Shown here: positions 18,499 through 28,308 of the stretch, in pieces
How positions within the stretch are numbered: the first letter of the stretch is position 1
How the letters are laid out: each line of letters begins with the position of its first letter
NCBI RefSeq assembly: GCF_000427365.1
Contig: NZ_KE386488.1
Location: 682,001-746,000 of the forward strand
DNA from: Rikenella microfusus DSM 15922
GTDB taxonomy: Bacteria > Bacteroidota > Bacteroidia > Bacteroidales > Rikenellaceae
DNA length: 64,000 nucleotides
Direction of reading: 5' to 3'
Translations under genes and position numbers: made by a program
Notes under the pieces: model-generated
Told to the model about the DNA's origin: nothing
Databases searched by the model: none
The model's input: the letters and a program-made list of their open reading frames with translations, nothing else

Positions 18499-21462
18499 AT
18501 GCAGAATAAAGGCGCACTCAAGTTCCTGGCCATCATGCTGGCCATCGCCTGCGCGTTCCAGCTGTCGTTCTCGTTCGTGACGCACAGCGTGCGCAGCGAT
18601 GCCGCTGAAGCGGCCGGCGGGAACTCGGCCGTTGAACAGGCCTACCTCGACTCCATGAAGTCGCAGGTCGTGTACAACCTCGGGCTGGTGAAATACACCT
18701 ATGCCGAATGTCAGGAGAAAGAGATCAACCTCGGGCTCGACCTGCAGGGGGGGATGAACATCACCCTCGAAATCGCGGTCGAAGACGTGCTCAAAGCCCT
18801 CTCGAACAACAGCACCGACCCTGCGTTCGTACAGGCCATGGCCGAGGCCAAGAAGGCGATGAACAACAGTACCGACGACTTCATCACCCTGTTTGCGAAC
18901 GCCTACCGCAGCGTGGCTCCCGACGGGCGGCTGGCCGCTATTTTCGGCACCTACGAACTGCGCAGCAAAATCACCCCGGAATCGACCAACGACCAGGTGA
19001 TCAAAGTGCTCCGCGAATCGTGCGACGCGGCGATCTCCAACTCGTTCAACGTTCTCTCGACCCGTATCGACCGCTTCGGGGTGATCCAGCCCAATATCCA
19101 GCGGATCGGCAACACCGGCCGCATCATGGTCGAACTGCCGGGGATCAAGGATCCTGAACGCGTGCGCAAACTCCTCCAGGGGACGGCGAGCCTCGAATTC
19201 TGGACCACTTATACGGCCAAGGAACTCTTCCCGATGATGATGCAGGCCAACGAAGAGGTGTCTGCCCTGCTGGCCGCCGCCGATTCGACGGCTACGACGG
19301 CAGCCGCGGATACCGCGAAAGCCGCTCCCGATTCGACCGACATCCTCGCCGCGCTCGGCGCGGCCCGGGACGGCAGCGCCCCGAAGGGTGCCGAAGCCGG
19401 AAAGGTCACCTCGCTGTTCAGCGTCTTCCAGCCGATGCAGGACGGGGGCGTGATCGGCATGGCCCAGTCGTACGACACCGCTAAAGTCAATACTTACCTG
19501 AACATGCCTCAGGTACGGTCGCTCTTCCCGCGCGACGTGCGTTTCATGTGGGGCATCAAGGGAATCAAAGGCAGCCCGACGGTCTATGAACTGTACGCCA
19601 TCAAGGGCAGCAACGACGGCCGGCCCGCCCTCGACGGGAGCGTGATCACCGACGCCGTGGGGCAACACGCGCAGACCGGCTCGTCGGCCGAAGTGTCGAT
19701 GAGCATGAACGCGACCGGCGCCAAAATCTGGGCTCGCCTGACCGCCGACAACGTAGGCCGTTACATCGCCGTCGTGCTCGACGGATACGTCTATTCCTGC
19801 CCGATCGTGAACGGCGAAATCACCGGCGGCCACTCGCAGATCAGCGGCGATTTCACCATCGCCGAAGCGAAAGACCTCGCCAATATCCTCCAGGCGGGCC
19901 GTCTGCCCGCCCCGGCCCAGATCGTCCAGGAAGCCGTCGTAGGGCCGTCGCTCGGCCAGGAGTCGATCGACGCGGGGATGACCTCGTTCGTGCTGGCTTT
20001 CCTGCTGGTGCTCGTTTACATGCTCTTCTTCTATAACACGGCCGGTTTCGTGGCCAATATCGCCCTGCTGGCCAACCTCTTCTTCCTGTTCGGGGTGCTG
20101 GTGAGCTTCGGCGCCGTGCTGACCCTGCCCGGTATCGCCGGTATCGTGCTGACGATGGGTATGGCCGTGGACGCCAACGTGATCATCTACGAGCGCGTCA
20201 AAGAGGAGATACACTCCGGGAAGGGGCTCAACCTTTCGATCGCGGACGGTTTCAAGAACGCCTACTCGGCGATCATCGACGGCCAGGCGACCACGCTGAT
20301 TACGGGTATCGTGCTGTTCATCTTCGGGACCGGCCCGGTACAGGGTTTCGCCACCACGCTGATCATCGGTATCATCACCTCGCTCTTCTGCGCCATCTTC
20401 ATCACCCGGCTCATCTTCGTGGCGATGCTGGACAAAGGACGCAACATCCGGTTCTGGAACCGCATCACCGAATATTTCATGGCCAATACCCATGTCAATT
20501 TCCTGAAACTCCGCAAAGTATCGTATACGGTTTCCGGTCTGGTGATGCTGGTGATGGTCGTTTCGCTGGCCGTGCGCGGCCTGAGCTACGGGGTGGACTT
20601 CTCCGGGGGCCGCGCCTATGTGGTGCGTTTCGACCGCATGGTGACCGCCAATGAAGTCCGCGATGCGCTCGACAAGGTCTTCTCCGAAGGGTTGGAAGTG
20701 AAACAGTACGGTAACAAGGACCAGATGCAGATGCGCATCGTGACCCAGTACCGGTACGAAGACGACGGCGACGGCGTGACCAATGAAATCAACGAAATGA
20801 TGTACCGGGCGCTGGCCCCGCTGTACGAACAGAAAATCTCGATCGACGACTTCACCACTACCGTAAGCAATCCGTACGGGATTATCAGCGCCGAAAAGGT
20901 GGGTCCCAGCATCGCGCACGACATCAAGGTCAATTCGCTGATCGCAGTGGTCTTCTCGTTGATGGCCATCGGGATTTATATCGCGCTCCGGTTCAAGAAC
21001 TGGCAATACGGGATGGGCGGCGTCATTTCGCTGTTCCACGACGCCCTGCTGACGATCGGTATTTTCTCGCTGCTTTACGGTCTGCTGCCGTTCAACCTGA
21101 CGGTGGACCAGTCGTTCATCGCCGCGATCCTGACCATCATCGGTTATTCGATCAACGACAAAGTGGTGATTTTCGACCGTATCCGCGAAAACATGCACCT
21201 CTTCCCCCGCCGTTCGCGCAAAGAGAATATCAATCATGCGATCAACAGCACGCTGGCCCGGACGATCAATACTTCGGGTTCCACGTTCGTGGTGCTGCTC
21301 GCCATCTTCATCTTCGGCGGCGAAGTGATCCGCGGATTCGTTTTCGCCCTGATGTTCGGGGTCGCGATCGGGACTTACTCCTCGATGTTCATCGCAACTC
21401 CGGTGGCATACGACCTGCTGACCCGCAAAGACAGGAAAATGGGCAAAGCGATTGCCGAGTAA
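18499..21462 (+). CDS. secDF: Fused protein-export subunit SecDF
   Basis: A 987-residue inner-membrane protein in which SecD and SecF are one chain, the usual form in Bacteroidetes. It uses the proton gradient to pull secreted proteins from SecYEG. The SecD half starts with a membrane helix, has NLGLDLQGGMNITLE (about 77-90), the P1 periplasmic domain, and TM helices with MAVDANVIIYERVKEE. The SecF half begins near 660 and carries YGVDFSGGRAYVVRF (about 696) and a matching TYSS end. A run rich in Ala, Thr and Asp at about 250-290 is an insertion in the periplasmic part. A near full-length ORF on the opposite strand is a shadow. Confidence 0.97.
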   Translation: MQNKGALKFLAIMLAIACAFQLSFSFVTHSVRSDAAEAAGGNSAVEQAYLDSMKSQVVYNLGLVKYTYAECQEKEINLGLDLQGGMNITLEIAVEDVLKALSNNSTDPAFVQAMAEAKKAMNNSTDDFITLFANAYRSVAPDGRLAAIFGTYELRSKITPESTNDQVIKVLRESCDAAISNSFNVLSTRIDRFGVIQPNIQRIGNTGRIMVELPGIKDPERVRKLLQGTASLEFWTTYTAKELFPMMMQANEEVSALLAAADSTATTAAADTAKAAPDSTDILAALGAARDGSAPKGAEAGKVTSLFSVFQPMQDGGVIGMAQSYDTAKVNTYLNMPQVRSLFPRDVRFMWGIKGIKGSPTVYELYAIKGSNDGRPALDGSVITDAVGQHAQTGSSAEVSMSMNATGAKIWARLTADNVGRYIAVVLDGYVYSCPIVNGEITGGHSQISGDFTIAEAKDLANILQAGRLPAPAQIVQEAVVGPSLGQESIDAGMTSFVLAFLLVLVYMLFFYNTAGFVANIALLANLFFLFGVLVSFGAVLTLPGIAGIVLTMGMAVDANVIIYERVKEEIHSGKGLNLSIADGFKNAYSAIIDGQATTLITGIVLFIFGTGPVQGFATTLIIGIITSLFCAIFITRLIFVAMLDKGRNIRFWNRITEYFMANTHVNFLKLRKVSYTVSGLVMLVMVVSLAVRGLSYGVDFSGGRAYVVRFDRMVTANEVRDALDKVFSEGLEVKQYGNKDQMQMRIVTQYRYEDDGDGVTNEINEMMYRALAPLYEQKISIDDFTTTVSNPYGIISAEKVGPSIAHDIKVNSLIAVVFSLMAIGIYIALRFKNWQYGMGGVISLFHDALLTIGIFSLLYGLLPFNLTVDQSFIAAILTIIGYSINDKVVIFDRIRENMHLFPRRSRKENINHAINSTLARTINTSGSTFVVLLAIFIFGGEVIRGFVFALMFGVAIGTYSSMFIATPVAYDLLTRKDRKMGKAIAE

Positions 21463-21479
21463 CATCCGTCCGATTTCGG

Positions 21480-21513
21480 GGCGGGCCGTCTCCTTCCGTG
21501 GAGGCGGCCCGCC
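21480..21513 (+). terminator. Hairpin after secDF
   Basis: GCGGGCCGTCTCC pairs with GGAGGCGGCCCGC with one G-T pair, followed by CTTGTCGTT. It sits 18 bases after the secDF stop; the T-run is weak. Confidence 0.55.
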
Positions 21514-21529
21514 TTGTCGTTAAAAACAT

Positions 21530-21537
21530 TATATTTG
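21530..21537 (+). promoter_or_regulatory. -7 box immediately before lolD
   Basis: TATATTTG ends only 7 bases before the ATG at 21545, so the predicted transcript would start at or next to the start codon (leaderless or nearly so). Confidence 0.45.
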
Positions 21538-21544
21538 TCCGATA

Positions 21545-22207
21545 ATGATACGATGCAGGGATATACACAAACGGTTCGGTACCCTGGAGGTGCTCCGCGG
21601 GATCGACCTCGACATTGCGCAGGGCGAAGTGGCCGCTATCGTGGGGCCGAGCGGGGCCGGTAAAACCACATTGCTCCAGATTCTCGGTACTTTGTCGCAA
21701 CCCGACGGCGGAACGGTCGAGATTGCCGGACAGACTGTCGGTTCGTTGCGGGCGGGCGAACTGGTCCGCCTCAGGAACGAGCGGATCGGTTTCGTGTTCC
21801 AATTCCACCACCTGCTGCCGGAATTCACGGCGTTGGAGAACGTGATGATTCCGGCCCTGATCGGCCGAAGACCCCGTGCCGCAGCGCAAAAGCGGGCAGA
21901 CGAACTGTTGGAATTACTGGGGGTCGGGCATCGGGCGACCCACAAACCGGCCGAATTGTCGGGCGGGGAACAGCAACGCGTGGCCGTGGCGCGGGCGCTG
22001 GTCAATGATCCGGCGGTGGTGTTCGCCGACGAGCCGTCCGGAAACCTCGACAGCGTGAACCGCGAAGAGCTGCATCGCCTTTTTTTCCGGTTACGCGACC
22101 GTTTCGGTTATACGTTCGTAATCGTTACGCACGACAACGACCTGGCGGCGATGTCCGACCGGCGCATCGCCATGCGGGACGGCCTGATCGTAAGCGAAAG
22201 CGAATGA
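21545..22207 (+). CDS. lolD: LolD-like ABC transporter ATPase
   Basis: A 220-residue ATPase of the MacB/LolD class. Walker A GPSGAGKT (34-41), Q-loop region [18 protein letters not shown] (about 84-100, the LolD-type sequence), signature LSGGEQQ (138-144), Walker B ADEP (161-164) and the switch histidine in VTHD are all present. LolD powers release of outer-membrane lipoproteins by LolCE. No permease is adjacent, so the assignment to Lol rather than a MacB-type exporter rests on sequence class alone. Confidence 0.85.
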   Translation: MIRCRDIHKRFGTLEVLRGIDLDIAQGEVAAIVGPSGAGKTTLLQILGTLSQPDGGTVEIAGQTVGSLRAGELVRLRNERIGFVFQFHHLLPEFTALENVMIPALIGRRPRAAAQKRADELLELLGVGHRATHKPAELSGGEQQRVAVARALVNDPAVVFADEPSGNLDSVNREELHRLFFRLRDRFGYTFVIVTHDNDLAAMSDRRIAMRDGLIVSESE

Positions 22208-22542
22208 CCGGGCCATTTGCCGTCGGGCCGGGGATATATCCGTAATCGTTCCGCACATACGGCCGATGATCGTTGCCGGAATCGACGGTGGTATCGTTCG
22301 GAGACCGCGGGGGCGGTCCCGCCGGCAGAGCCGACGAATGCCTGGATACGGAACGTTGTTGCAAGCCTCCGTCCCGAATTTCCGGCCCGTACGACCAAAG
22401 TTACGAGGGTCTCGCACAACCGCAGGATTCGATAAGCCTTCGCTTCGGCGGCGATCCGGACAGTTGGGGGACGCCCAAGGTCGCCGTTCGCCCCCGGATG
22501 CGGGAACCGGTTATCCGGAAACCTGAAACTCCATAACGTCAA

Positions 22543-22586
22543 GAGCCTCCTCCGGATCGGACTGAAGTCCGATCCGGAGGAGGCTC
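22543..22586. terminator. Perfect 21-bp hairpin between convergent lolD and M16 genes
   Basis: Stem GAGCCTCCTCCGGATCGGAC plus one base (22543-22563) and its exact complement (22566-22586), with a two-base spacer. It lies 3' of both convergent genes. There is no T-run, so it may work in either direction through stem strength. The rest of the 517-base gap (22208-22724) shows no gene or known repeat. Confidence 0.55.
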
Positions 22587-22724
22587 ATTTCGGCAGAGGG
22601 CGACACGAACCGCATCCGCATACGAAACTGCGGAGCGGGTCTCCGGCCATTATGGCGGACAGCCCTGCCTGTTTCACCGACCTTCCGCATCGCCCGGGGT
22701 CATCCCCTGGGCCCGGTTCTGCGG

Positions 22725-25565
22725 TTACTCGGACTCTGCCTCCGGCAGCTGCACGACCGTGCAGACATTGTCCTGTCCGAACGTCTCGGCAGCAGTCCGC
22801 CGGATCGTCTCGGATGTCAGCGCCCGCACCGCCGCCTCGTAGTCCGTATGGCGGTCGTTGTCGTTCAGGTACCAGCTGGTCAGGTATCCCATCCAGGTGC
22901 CGTTATGGATCAACCCGTCGCGGTACTGTTTCAGGAAAAACTCTTTCGTCTTGGTCAGTTCCTCCTCCGTCGCTCCGCCCTCCGACAGCGCCCTGATCTC
23001 CTGCTCCACCAACGGCAACAGTTCCCCCACCCGGGTCGTATCCGTTTCGAAGAATATCTGGAAAGCGAACCTCGGAAGCGGGACTTTCTGGTATGTCAGC
23101 GATACCCCCACGCCGTACGTGCCGCCTTTTTCTTCGCGAATCGACTTCGTATAGCGCATTTCGAGGATGTAACGGATCGCCTCCAGATTGATGCTGCGGG
23201 CCATCGTGTACGGCAGTTCGCCCGTATAAAGCTCGATAGCCGTCGCCTTCGGGGTTTCGAGCGGAGTTCCATACACATTCTGCACCCGACCCGGAACCGG
23301 CAGCACCAGATAGTCGCCCCACTGCGGCTCCTTGCCTTTACGCGCCGGCAGCGAGCCGAGGTATTTCTCGGCCAGCGGCCGCAGCGAATCCACCGAAATA
23401 TTGCCCACGAAGATGAAAGTCATCCCGTCGGCATTCGAGAAAAACCGCCGGTAAAGCTGTTCGGTACGCTCCAGCGAAACCGTGTCCAGCACCTGTTCGC
23501 TCAGTTGCATGAATACCCGCGGATTGTGCCCGTACACCGTCCGGAACAGGCTGTCCTGCAAAATGTAGTTCGGATTCTTCACCACGCCCGGCAGCAGCGA
23601 GCGGTATTGGTTCATCAGCACGTTCCAATCGCTGCGCTCGAAACGCGGGGCCGTGTAATAAAGGTAGGTAAGCTGCATCAGCGTTTCGATGTCTTTCGGC
23701 GAGCAGCTGCCGCTGAATCCCTGCGACAGCGAACCGATGCTCGGCCGTACGGCGGCGATTTTTCCCGTCAGCAGTTTGTCCAGCTCGGTGTGCGAGAAAT
23801 CGCCCACGCCGCTCAGCCCCAGATAGGCGGGCAGCATCCCTAAGTTATACAGGTCAGTCGCTTCGGCTACGGTCGATTGTCCCCCTTTCTGGAACGCGTT
23901 CATCTGCACTTCGTCCGCTTTCAGCTCCGTCGGCTTGACGACCACCCGCACGCCGTTTTTCAGGGTAAGCACCGTCGAGCCGTATTTCCCCGCTTCGGTC
24001 TTGACGACCGGCGCCCCTTCGAGGCAGGAAACGTCCATCAGTTCGCCGTTCTGCACGCTATCTTCATACGCTTCGATCCGCGCGTTTTTCACCCGTTCGG
24101 CCACGGCCAGCACTTCGGCCTCGGTCGGTAACGCTGCGCCCGCTTTTTCGGGCAGCGAGATCAGGATCGCGCTGTTGCGGTCGCGCACCCACTCCGCCGC
24201 CACGGCATTCACCTCTTCCAGCGTGACGGCGTCCAGCACCCGCCGGGTGATGCGCAGGTCCTGTTCCGGAGAGAGGTACGGCGTCCCGTCTTCGAAATGT
24301 TCCATGTAAGCTCCGGCGAACTCCCCGTTCTTGCGGTCGTTGCGGTTTTCGAAATAACTTTCCGTACCGCGCATGATCTCGGTCTTGGCCCGGTCGAGTT
24401 CCGACTGGGTGAAACCGCCGCGTTTCATGCGGTAGGCTTCGGTATATAACGCTTCGAGCGTCCGGAGGGCTTCGCCTTCGCGTGCCGTGCCGCCCACGAA
24501 GAAGGCGTCGAACGGTTCGACGACGGAGCCGTAGCCGCCCCCGGCCCCCAGGAACGGCGCGTTCTCTCGTCGCGAGAGTTCGCTGAAACGCTCGTTCAGC
24601 ATCCGCCCCGCCAGCGAACGGATATATTCGTGGTAAATCCGCTCCATGCCGTCGTAACGTTCGGCGAGCGGCCGTTCACGAAACAGGACCTGAACGGAGG
24701 TGGCGGTCAGTTCGGGGTCGGAGGTGACGGAAACGAGCGGCCGCTCGTTGTCGGCCACCGTAACCGTAGCCTTGGGCGTGCGCACGGCCGACGGTTTCAG
24801 GTCGGCCATCGTCCGCCGCAGTTTCCGTTCCATGCTGTCCACGTCGAAATCGCCGACGATCACGAACGCTTGCAGGTCGGGGCGGTACCATTTCCGGTAG
24901 AAGTCGCGCAGTTCCTGATATTTGAAGGTTTTGAGCACCTCCGGGTTACCGATCACGTTCCGCCGCGCGTACAGGGAGTTATTGTAAAGCACCGGGGCCT
25001 GCTTTTCGAAGATGCGGCGCTGGGCGTTGTTCCCCTGCCGCCACTCTTCGATGATGACGCCGCGTTCCTTGTCGATATCGGCCGTGTCGAGGGCGATGTG
25101 CCCCGCCCAGTCGTGCAGGATCAGAAGCGCCGAATCGACGATACCGGGTCGGGTGAGCGGCACGTTGGTGATCATATAGGTGGTCTGTTCCTGTCCGGTG
25201 GCGGCGTTAAGGTTTTCGCCGAAGCGGACGCCGACGGTCGATAGCCAATCGATCATCGAGTTGCCGGGAAAGTGCTGCGAACCGTTGAAGGCCATGTGTT
25301 CGAGGAAGTGGGCCAGCCCGTTCTGGCTCTCTTCTTCCTGTATGGCGCCGACTTTATAATAGATGTGGAAGTCTGCCCGGCGGGCGGGTTTGGCGTTGTG
25401 CTTGAGGTAATAGGTAATGCCGCTGGGCAGTTGTCCCACGCGGACGCTGCTGTCCACCGGAGCGGTTTCGCCGGGGGCGGGTTTCTGGGCGTGGACAGGA
25501 CCGGTCAAGGTCAGTACGACGACCGGCAGCAGGGCACGCAAGAGGTTCGGACGACGGAGTTTCAT
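22725..25565 (-). CDS. Exported M16 (insulinase-family) zinc peptidase
   Basis: A 946-residue two-lobe M16 protease from the ATG at 25565, which gives the signal peptide MKLRRPNLLRALLPVVVLTL...AQ (upstream ATG 25589 and GTG 25604 are alternatives). The zinc motif HFLEH is at 86-90, with the downstream acidic ligand region DIDKERGVIIEEWR. The second M16 half (about 500-940) lacks the motif, as in the pitrilysin pattern of one active and one inactive lobe. It probably degrades peptides in the periplasm. Monocistronic; the MITE-like repeat lies 90 bases upstream. Confidence 0.92.
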   Translation of the reverse strand: MKLRRPNLLRALLPVVVLTLTGPVHAQKPAPGETAPVDSSVRVGQLPSGITYYLKHNAKPARRADFHIYYKVGAIQEEESQNGLAHFLEHMAFNGSQHFPGNSMIDWLSTVGVRFGENLNAATGQEQTTYMITNVPLTRPGIVDSALLILHDWAGHIALDTADIDKERGVIIEEWRQGNNAQRRIFEKQAPVLYNNSLYARRNVIGNPEVLKTFKYQELRDFYRKWYRPDLQAFVIVGDFDVDSMERKLRRTMADLKPSAVRTPKATVTVADNERPLVSVTSDPELTATSVQVLFRERPLAERYDGMERIYHEYIRSLAGRMLNERFSELSRRENAPFLGAGGGYGSVVEPFDAFFVGGTAREGEALRTLEALYTEAYRMKRGGFTQSELDRAKTEIMRGTESYFENRNDRKNGEFAGAYMEHFEDGTPYLSPEQDLRITRRVLDAVTLEEVNAVAAEWVRDRNSAILISLPEKAGAALPTEAEVLAVAERVKNARIEAYEDSVQNGELMDVSCLEGAPVVKTEAGKYGSTVLTLKNGVRVVVKPTELKADEVQMNAFQKGGQSTVAEATDLYNLGMLPAYLGLSGVGDFSHTELDKLLTGKIAAVRPSIGSLSQGFSGSCSPKDIETLMQLTYLYYTAPRFERSDWNVLMNQYRSLLPGVVKNPNYILQDSLFRTVYGHNPRVFMQLSEQVLDTVSLERTEQLYRRFFSNADGMTFIFVGNISVDSLRPLAEKYLGSLPARKGKEPQWGDYLVLPVPGRVQNVYGTPLETPKATAIELYTGELPYTMARSINLEAIRYILEMRYTKSIREEKGGTYGVGVSLTYQKVPLPRFAFQIFFETDTTRVGELLPLVEQEIRALSEGGATEEELTKTKEFFLKQYRDGLIHNGTWMGYLTSWYLNDNDRHTDYEAAVRALTSETIRRTAAETFGQDNVCTVVQLPEAESE

Positions 25566-25654
25566 AAGCGTTGTTTTCTGCGGTTCCATTTTATGGCTTT
25601 TCACCGTAAAGTTGTGATAAAGTTACTTTTTTTTCTAATTTTACGTTTAGAATA

Positions 25655-25820
25655 AGGTAAGTATATACGCCATTACCCAAAATCGGGAAATGATCTCCCT
25701 AAACGGCCCTGCGGTGCCGATCGGCATAGGGGACCGGGGTTTTTCTCTGTTTAAGGAGGCGGGTCCGGGCCGAAATATACTGAAAATCATGTGTGCATAT
25801 AATGTCGTATATACTTACCT
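25655..25820. mobile_element. 166-bp MITE-like element, copy 1
   Basis: Bounded by perfect 15-bp terminal inverted repeats AGGTAAGTATATACG (25655-25669) and its complement at 25806-25820. The interior matches the 167-bp copy at 32629-32795 at roughly 80% by eye (ACCCAAAATC, GCGGTGCCG, GGAGGCGGGT, GCATATA). No ORF with coding character and no obvious target-site duplication. It fills most of the gap between the M16 gene and the small winged-helix gene. Confidence 0.65.
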
Positions 25821-25938
25821 GAAACAAATATTCATCCTTCGCCTTAAGCGGGATAACGGCGGTTTTCGCCGGGAATTTCCTCCGATTTTACGGAAAAATT
25901 CCGTTTCCGCCAGAAAGGGGGACAAAACGAATCATACC

Positions 25939-26112
25939 ATGAATGAAGAGAAAGTACTGGCCGCTCTGGTCGAAAGCGGCGTGCCGATGAAATCCGCGGA
26001 GGTGGCCGAAGCCACGGGACTGCCGAAGGCCGAAGTCGATAAAGCGATCAAGAATCTGGTGAAAGAGGGTAAGGCGGAATCGCCCAAACGCTGTTTCTAC
26101 GCGGCCAAATAG
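25939..26112 (+). CDS. 57-residue winged-helix protein
   Basis: A very small DNA-binding-type protein (MNEEKVLAALVESGVPMKSAEVAEATGLPK..., ending SPKRCFYAAK). The pattern helix, ATGLPKAEVDKAIKNLVKEGK recognition helix and C-terminal wing fits a MarR/ArsR-like winged helix reduced to its core. I recall similar small proteins ending SPKRC(Y/F) in Bacteroidales; function unknown. The open frame runs back to 25690, but that part overlaps the repeat and lacks a credible start. Monocistronic. Confidence 0.7.
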   Translation: MNEEKVLAALVESGVPMKSAEVAEATGLPKAEVDKAIKNLVKEGKAESPKRCFYAAK

Positions 26113-26280
26113 GAGAGCCGATCGTCCCGGTTTATTTTCTCCGGGGCGTCGTATGTCGTCTCCGGGGAGGGAATGCGATTTTTCCGATTGTCCGGCCGGG
26201 CACTTCGGGTGGGGGTTGCTTTATCGTCGTGACGGTATCGTGTGCCGCCCTGTCCGTTGTCGATGCGGAGGCCTGAGTTT

Positions 26281-26928
26281 TAATGTACGGTTAAATATTC
26301 CCTGCCTTTTCCTTTTATTGTTTTTCGGGTAAAGGCTGCCGACCTCGGGAATGTGCGATTTTCCGATCCGACGTGAGTCGGGAACGGGGAATCGCATTCC
26401 CGGCGACTTTTTTGTTTACTTTTTTGGTCGCGCAACCGACGCAGCAGCCAAGTACCATAAGGTTCACACGAATGGCCGAGGCGTAAGGAGGAACCGAGCA
26501 GAGTACCGAGACCAGAGGCCGTTTACGGACTTTGGCGAGGCAGCGCGAGGAAGCCGTAGGTAACCCGAAGGCAACAAGAAAGTGTCCCGCCGGCATGAGG
26601 CGTATAGAAAAGCAAGTGTCCCCGCGACATAAACGGGTGAAGAAAAGACAACCGTCCGTCGGCGATAGACATTACGTTAAACCTACTTTTTAATTTGCAA
26701 ATTCAAGGCCGGAGCCAGCGTGGACTGCTTGCAGGCCTACGCCGGGGGGTGGCTCCGGCCTGACTAAGGGAGAACATGGTAATAAACCGTACGGTTAAAT
26801 GGCCTGGGCATGTTTTGCGACCTTTAGGTCGCACGGGCCGGACGCCTCCCCACGGGAGGCCCGCAACCCTCGTAAACTCGGAGCGGTCTCCCGGGGGCCC
26901 GACCCGAATGAAAAATAACCGGACGGTT
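26281..26928. repeat. Palindrome-delimited intergenic repeat block 4
   Basis: Fills most of the 1-kb gap before ung. Starts at TAATGTACGGTTAA (26281). The GGGAATCGCATTCCCGGCGA module (from about 26345) carries an insertion of other repeat sequence after GGTCGCGCAA. The 77-bp GGAGCCAGCGTGGACTGC module (26708-26784) leads to perfect AACCGTACGGTT (26785-26796), the alpha module (26797-26916, 120 bp, diverged) and AACCGGACGGTT (26917-26928). 26929-27117 shows no repeat or gene. Confidence 0.75.
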
Positions 26929-27117
26929 TATTGGGAATATGTTCCGTACCGGCAGGTGTTCGACAGATATCGGTGAGGCCTGCGAAGGTCGGGATAACTC
27001 CGGCGAGAGGTCGTACCGTTCCTGATCGTTCGTATACCGAACGGCTCGATTTATCCGAAGCGAATCGGTCCGGACAGATGATTTGAAAACCAACCCGCAA
27101 GAAACAGCATAACTCAA

Positions 27118-27783
27118 ATGGCGAATGTCAAGATAGAACCTTCCTGGCACGAATTGCTGGCCGGAGAGTTCGAAAAACCGTATTTCGATCAGCTGACCGC
27201 TTTCGTTCGGGAGCAATATATGACCCATGTGGTCTATCCTCCCGCCGCCAATATTTTCCGGGCATTCAACTGTTGCCCGGTCGATCGGCTCCGGGTGGTC
27301 ATCATCGGGCAGGACCCGTACCATAATGCGGGACAGGCCAACGGATTGTGTTTCTCGGTAGCGGCGGGCACTCTGTTTCCGCCCTCTTTGCAGAATATCC
27401 TCAAAGAAGTGAGCGACGACACGGGCGCTCCGTATCCGGCTACGGGCGAACTCGACCGTTGGGCGGAACAGGGAGTGCTGATGCTCAATGCCGTACTGAC
27501 GGTACAGGCCCATACTCCGGCATCGCATGCGGGCCGAGGCTGGGAACAGTTTACGGATGCGGTCGTCAGGGCCGTGGCGCAACATAAGAAACATGTGGTC
27601 TATATGCTGTGGGGATCGTATGCCCAACGGAAAGCGGCGGCGGTCAATCCGGCGGAAAACTGCATCCTGACGGCGCCTCACCCGTCGCCGCTGTCGGCGT
27701 ACCGCGGATTCTTCGGTTGCCGCCATTTCAGCAAAGCGAACGAATATCTCATCTCTACCGGACAACAACCGATTGTCTGGTAA
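27118..27783 (+). CDS. ung: Uracil-DNA glycosylase, family 1
   Basis: Excises uracil from DNA in base-excision repair. The 221-residue length is normal. Motif A GQDPYH is at 64-69 with catalytic Asp66, and motif B HPSPLSAYRGF starts at His188; the Phe of the uracil pocket (GLCFSV) is present. Flanked by repeat blocks on both sides and monocistronic. Confidence 0.97.
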   Translation: MANVKIEPSWHELLAGEFEKPYFDQLTAFVREQYMTHVVYPPAANIFRAFNCCPVDRLRVVIIGQDPYHNAGQANGLCFSVAAGTLFPPSLQNILKEVSDDTGAPYPATGELDRWAEQGVLMLNAVLTVQAHTPASHAGRGWEQFTDAVVRAVAQHKKHVVYMLWGSYAQRKAAAVNPAENCILTAPHPSPLSAYRGFFGCRHFSKANEYLISTGQQPIVW

Positions 27784-27836
27784 TCCCTATCTTTGTATTT
27801 TTAAACTTCGGTTATTCGTACTGTTCAGGTTGAGAG

Positions 27837-28260
27837 TACGGTTCGTTTTGCCTACGGGTTGCCCGACGGCTTTTTCCTGGCGCCTCGGCCATTCGTGCAA
27901 CCGACGCTGCCGGTGAGAGCAGTGCGAGCCGGCTTAAGCGTTGCCGAACGGCGAGGAAGAAGGCGAAGCCGACCCCGATGGCGCTCGGCTGCCGCCGTCG
28001 GTTGCGTGCCCCCAAAAGGAGATAAAAAACCCGCCGGGAATGCGATTCCCCGCTCCCGACTAACGTCGGAACGGAAAATCGCACATTCCCGGGTCGGCAG
28101 CCTTTATCCGATGAATGAACAGGCAAGGAAAGGCCGGGGGCACTTAACCGTATTTTTCCGGAATCGACACTGCCGCTTGCCAAAGACCGTGAGCAGCTTT
28201 TGCCAAGCGGCGAGGAAGCGGAAACAGAACGAGTACAGCGGTATTGAAAAGTACGGTTGC
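27837..28260. repeat. Palindrome-delimited intergenic repeat block 5
   Basis: Spans the gap between ung and pcrA, bounded by partial sites AGTACGGTT (27837 and 28250). Contains GACGCTGCCGGTGAGAGC in the orientation opposite to its counterparts at 10160 and 39400, then GGGAATGCGATTCCC, the inverse of the module at 8345. A TATCTTTG -7 box at 27788-27795, just after ung, could transcribe through it toward pcrA. Confidence 0.6.
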
Positions 28261-28308
28261 CTCCGATCTCGATGTACGGAATAACCGAACGATTGAAGAT
28301 ACAGATAT

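Noticed and set aside
18490-21465. 991-codon ORF antisense to secDF
   Set aside because: Same cause; its composition is the complement of SecDF codons and it has no recognisable domain.
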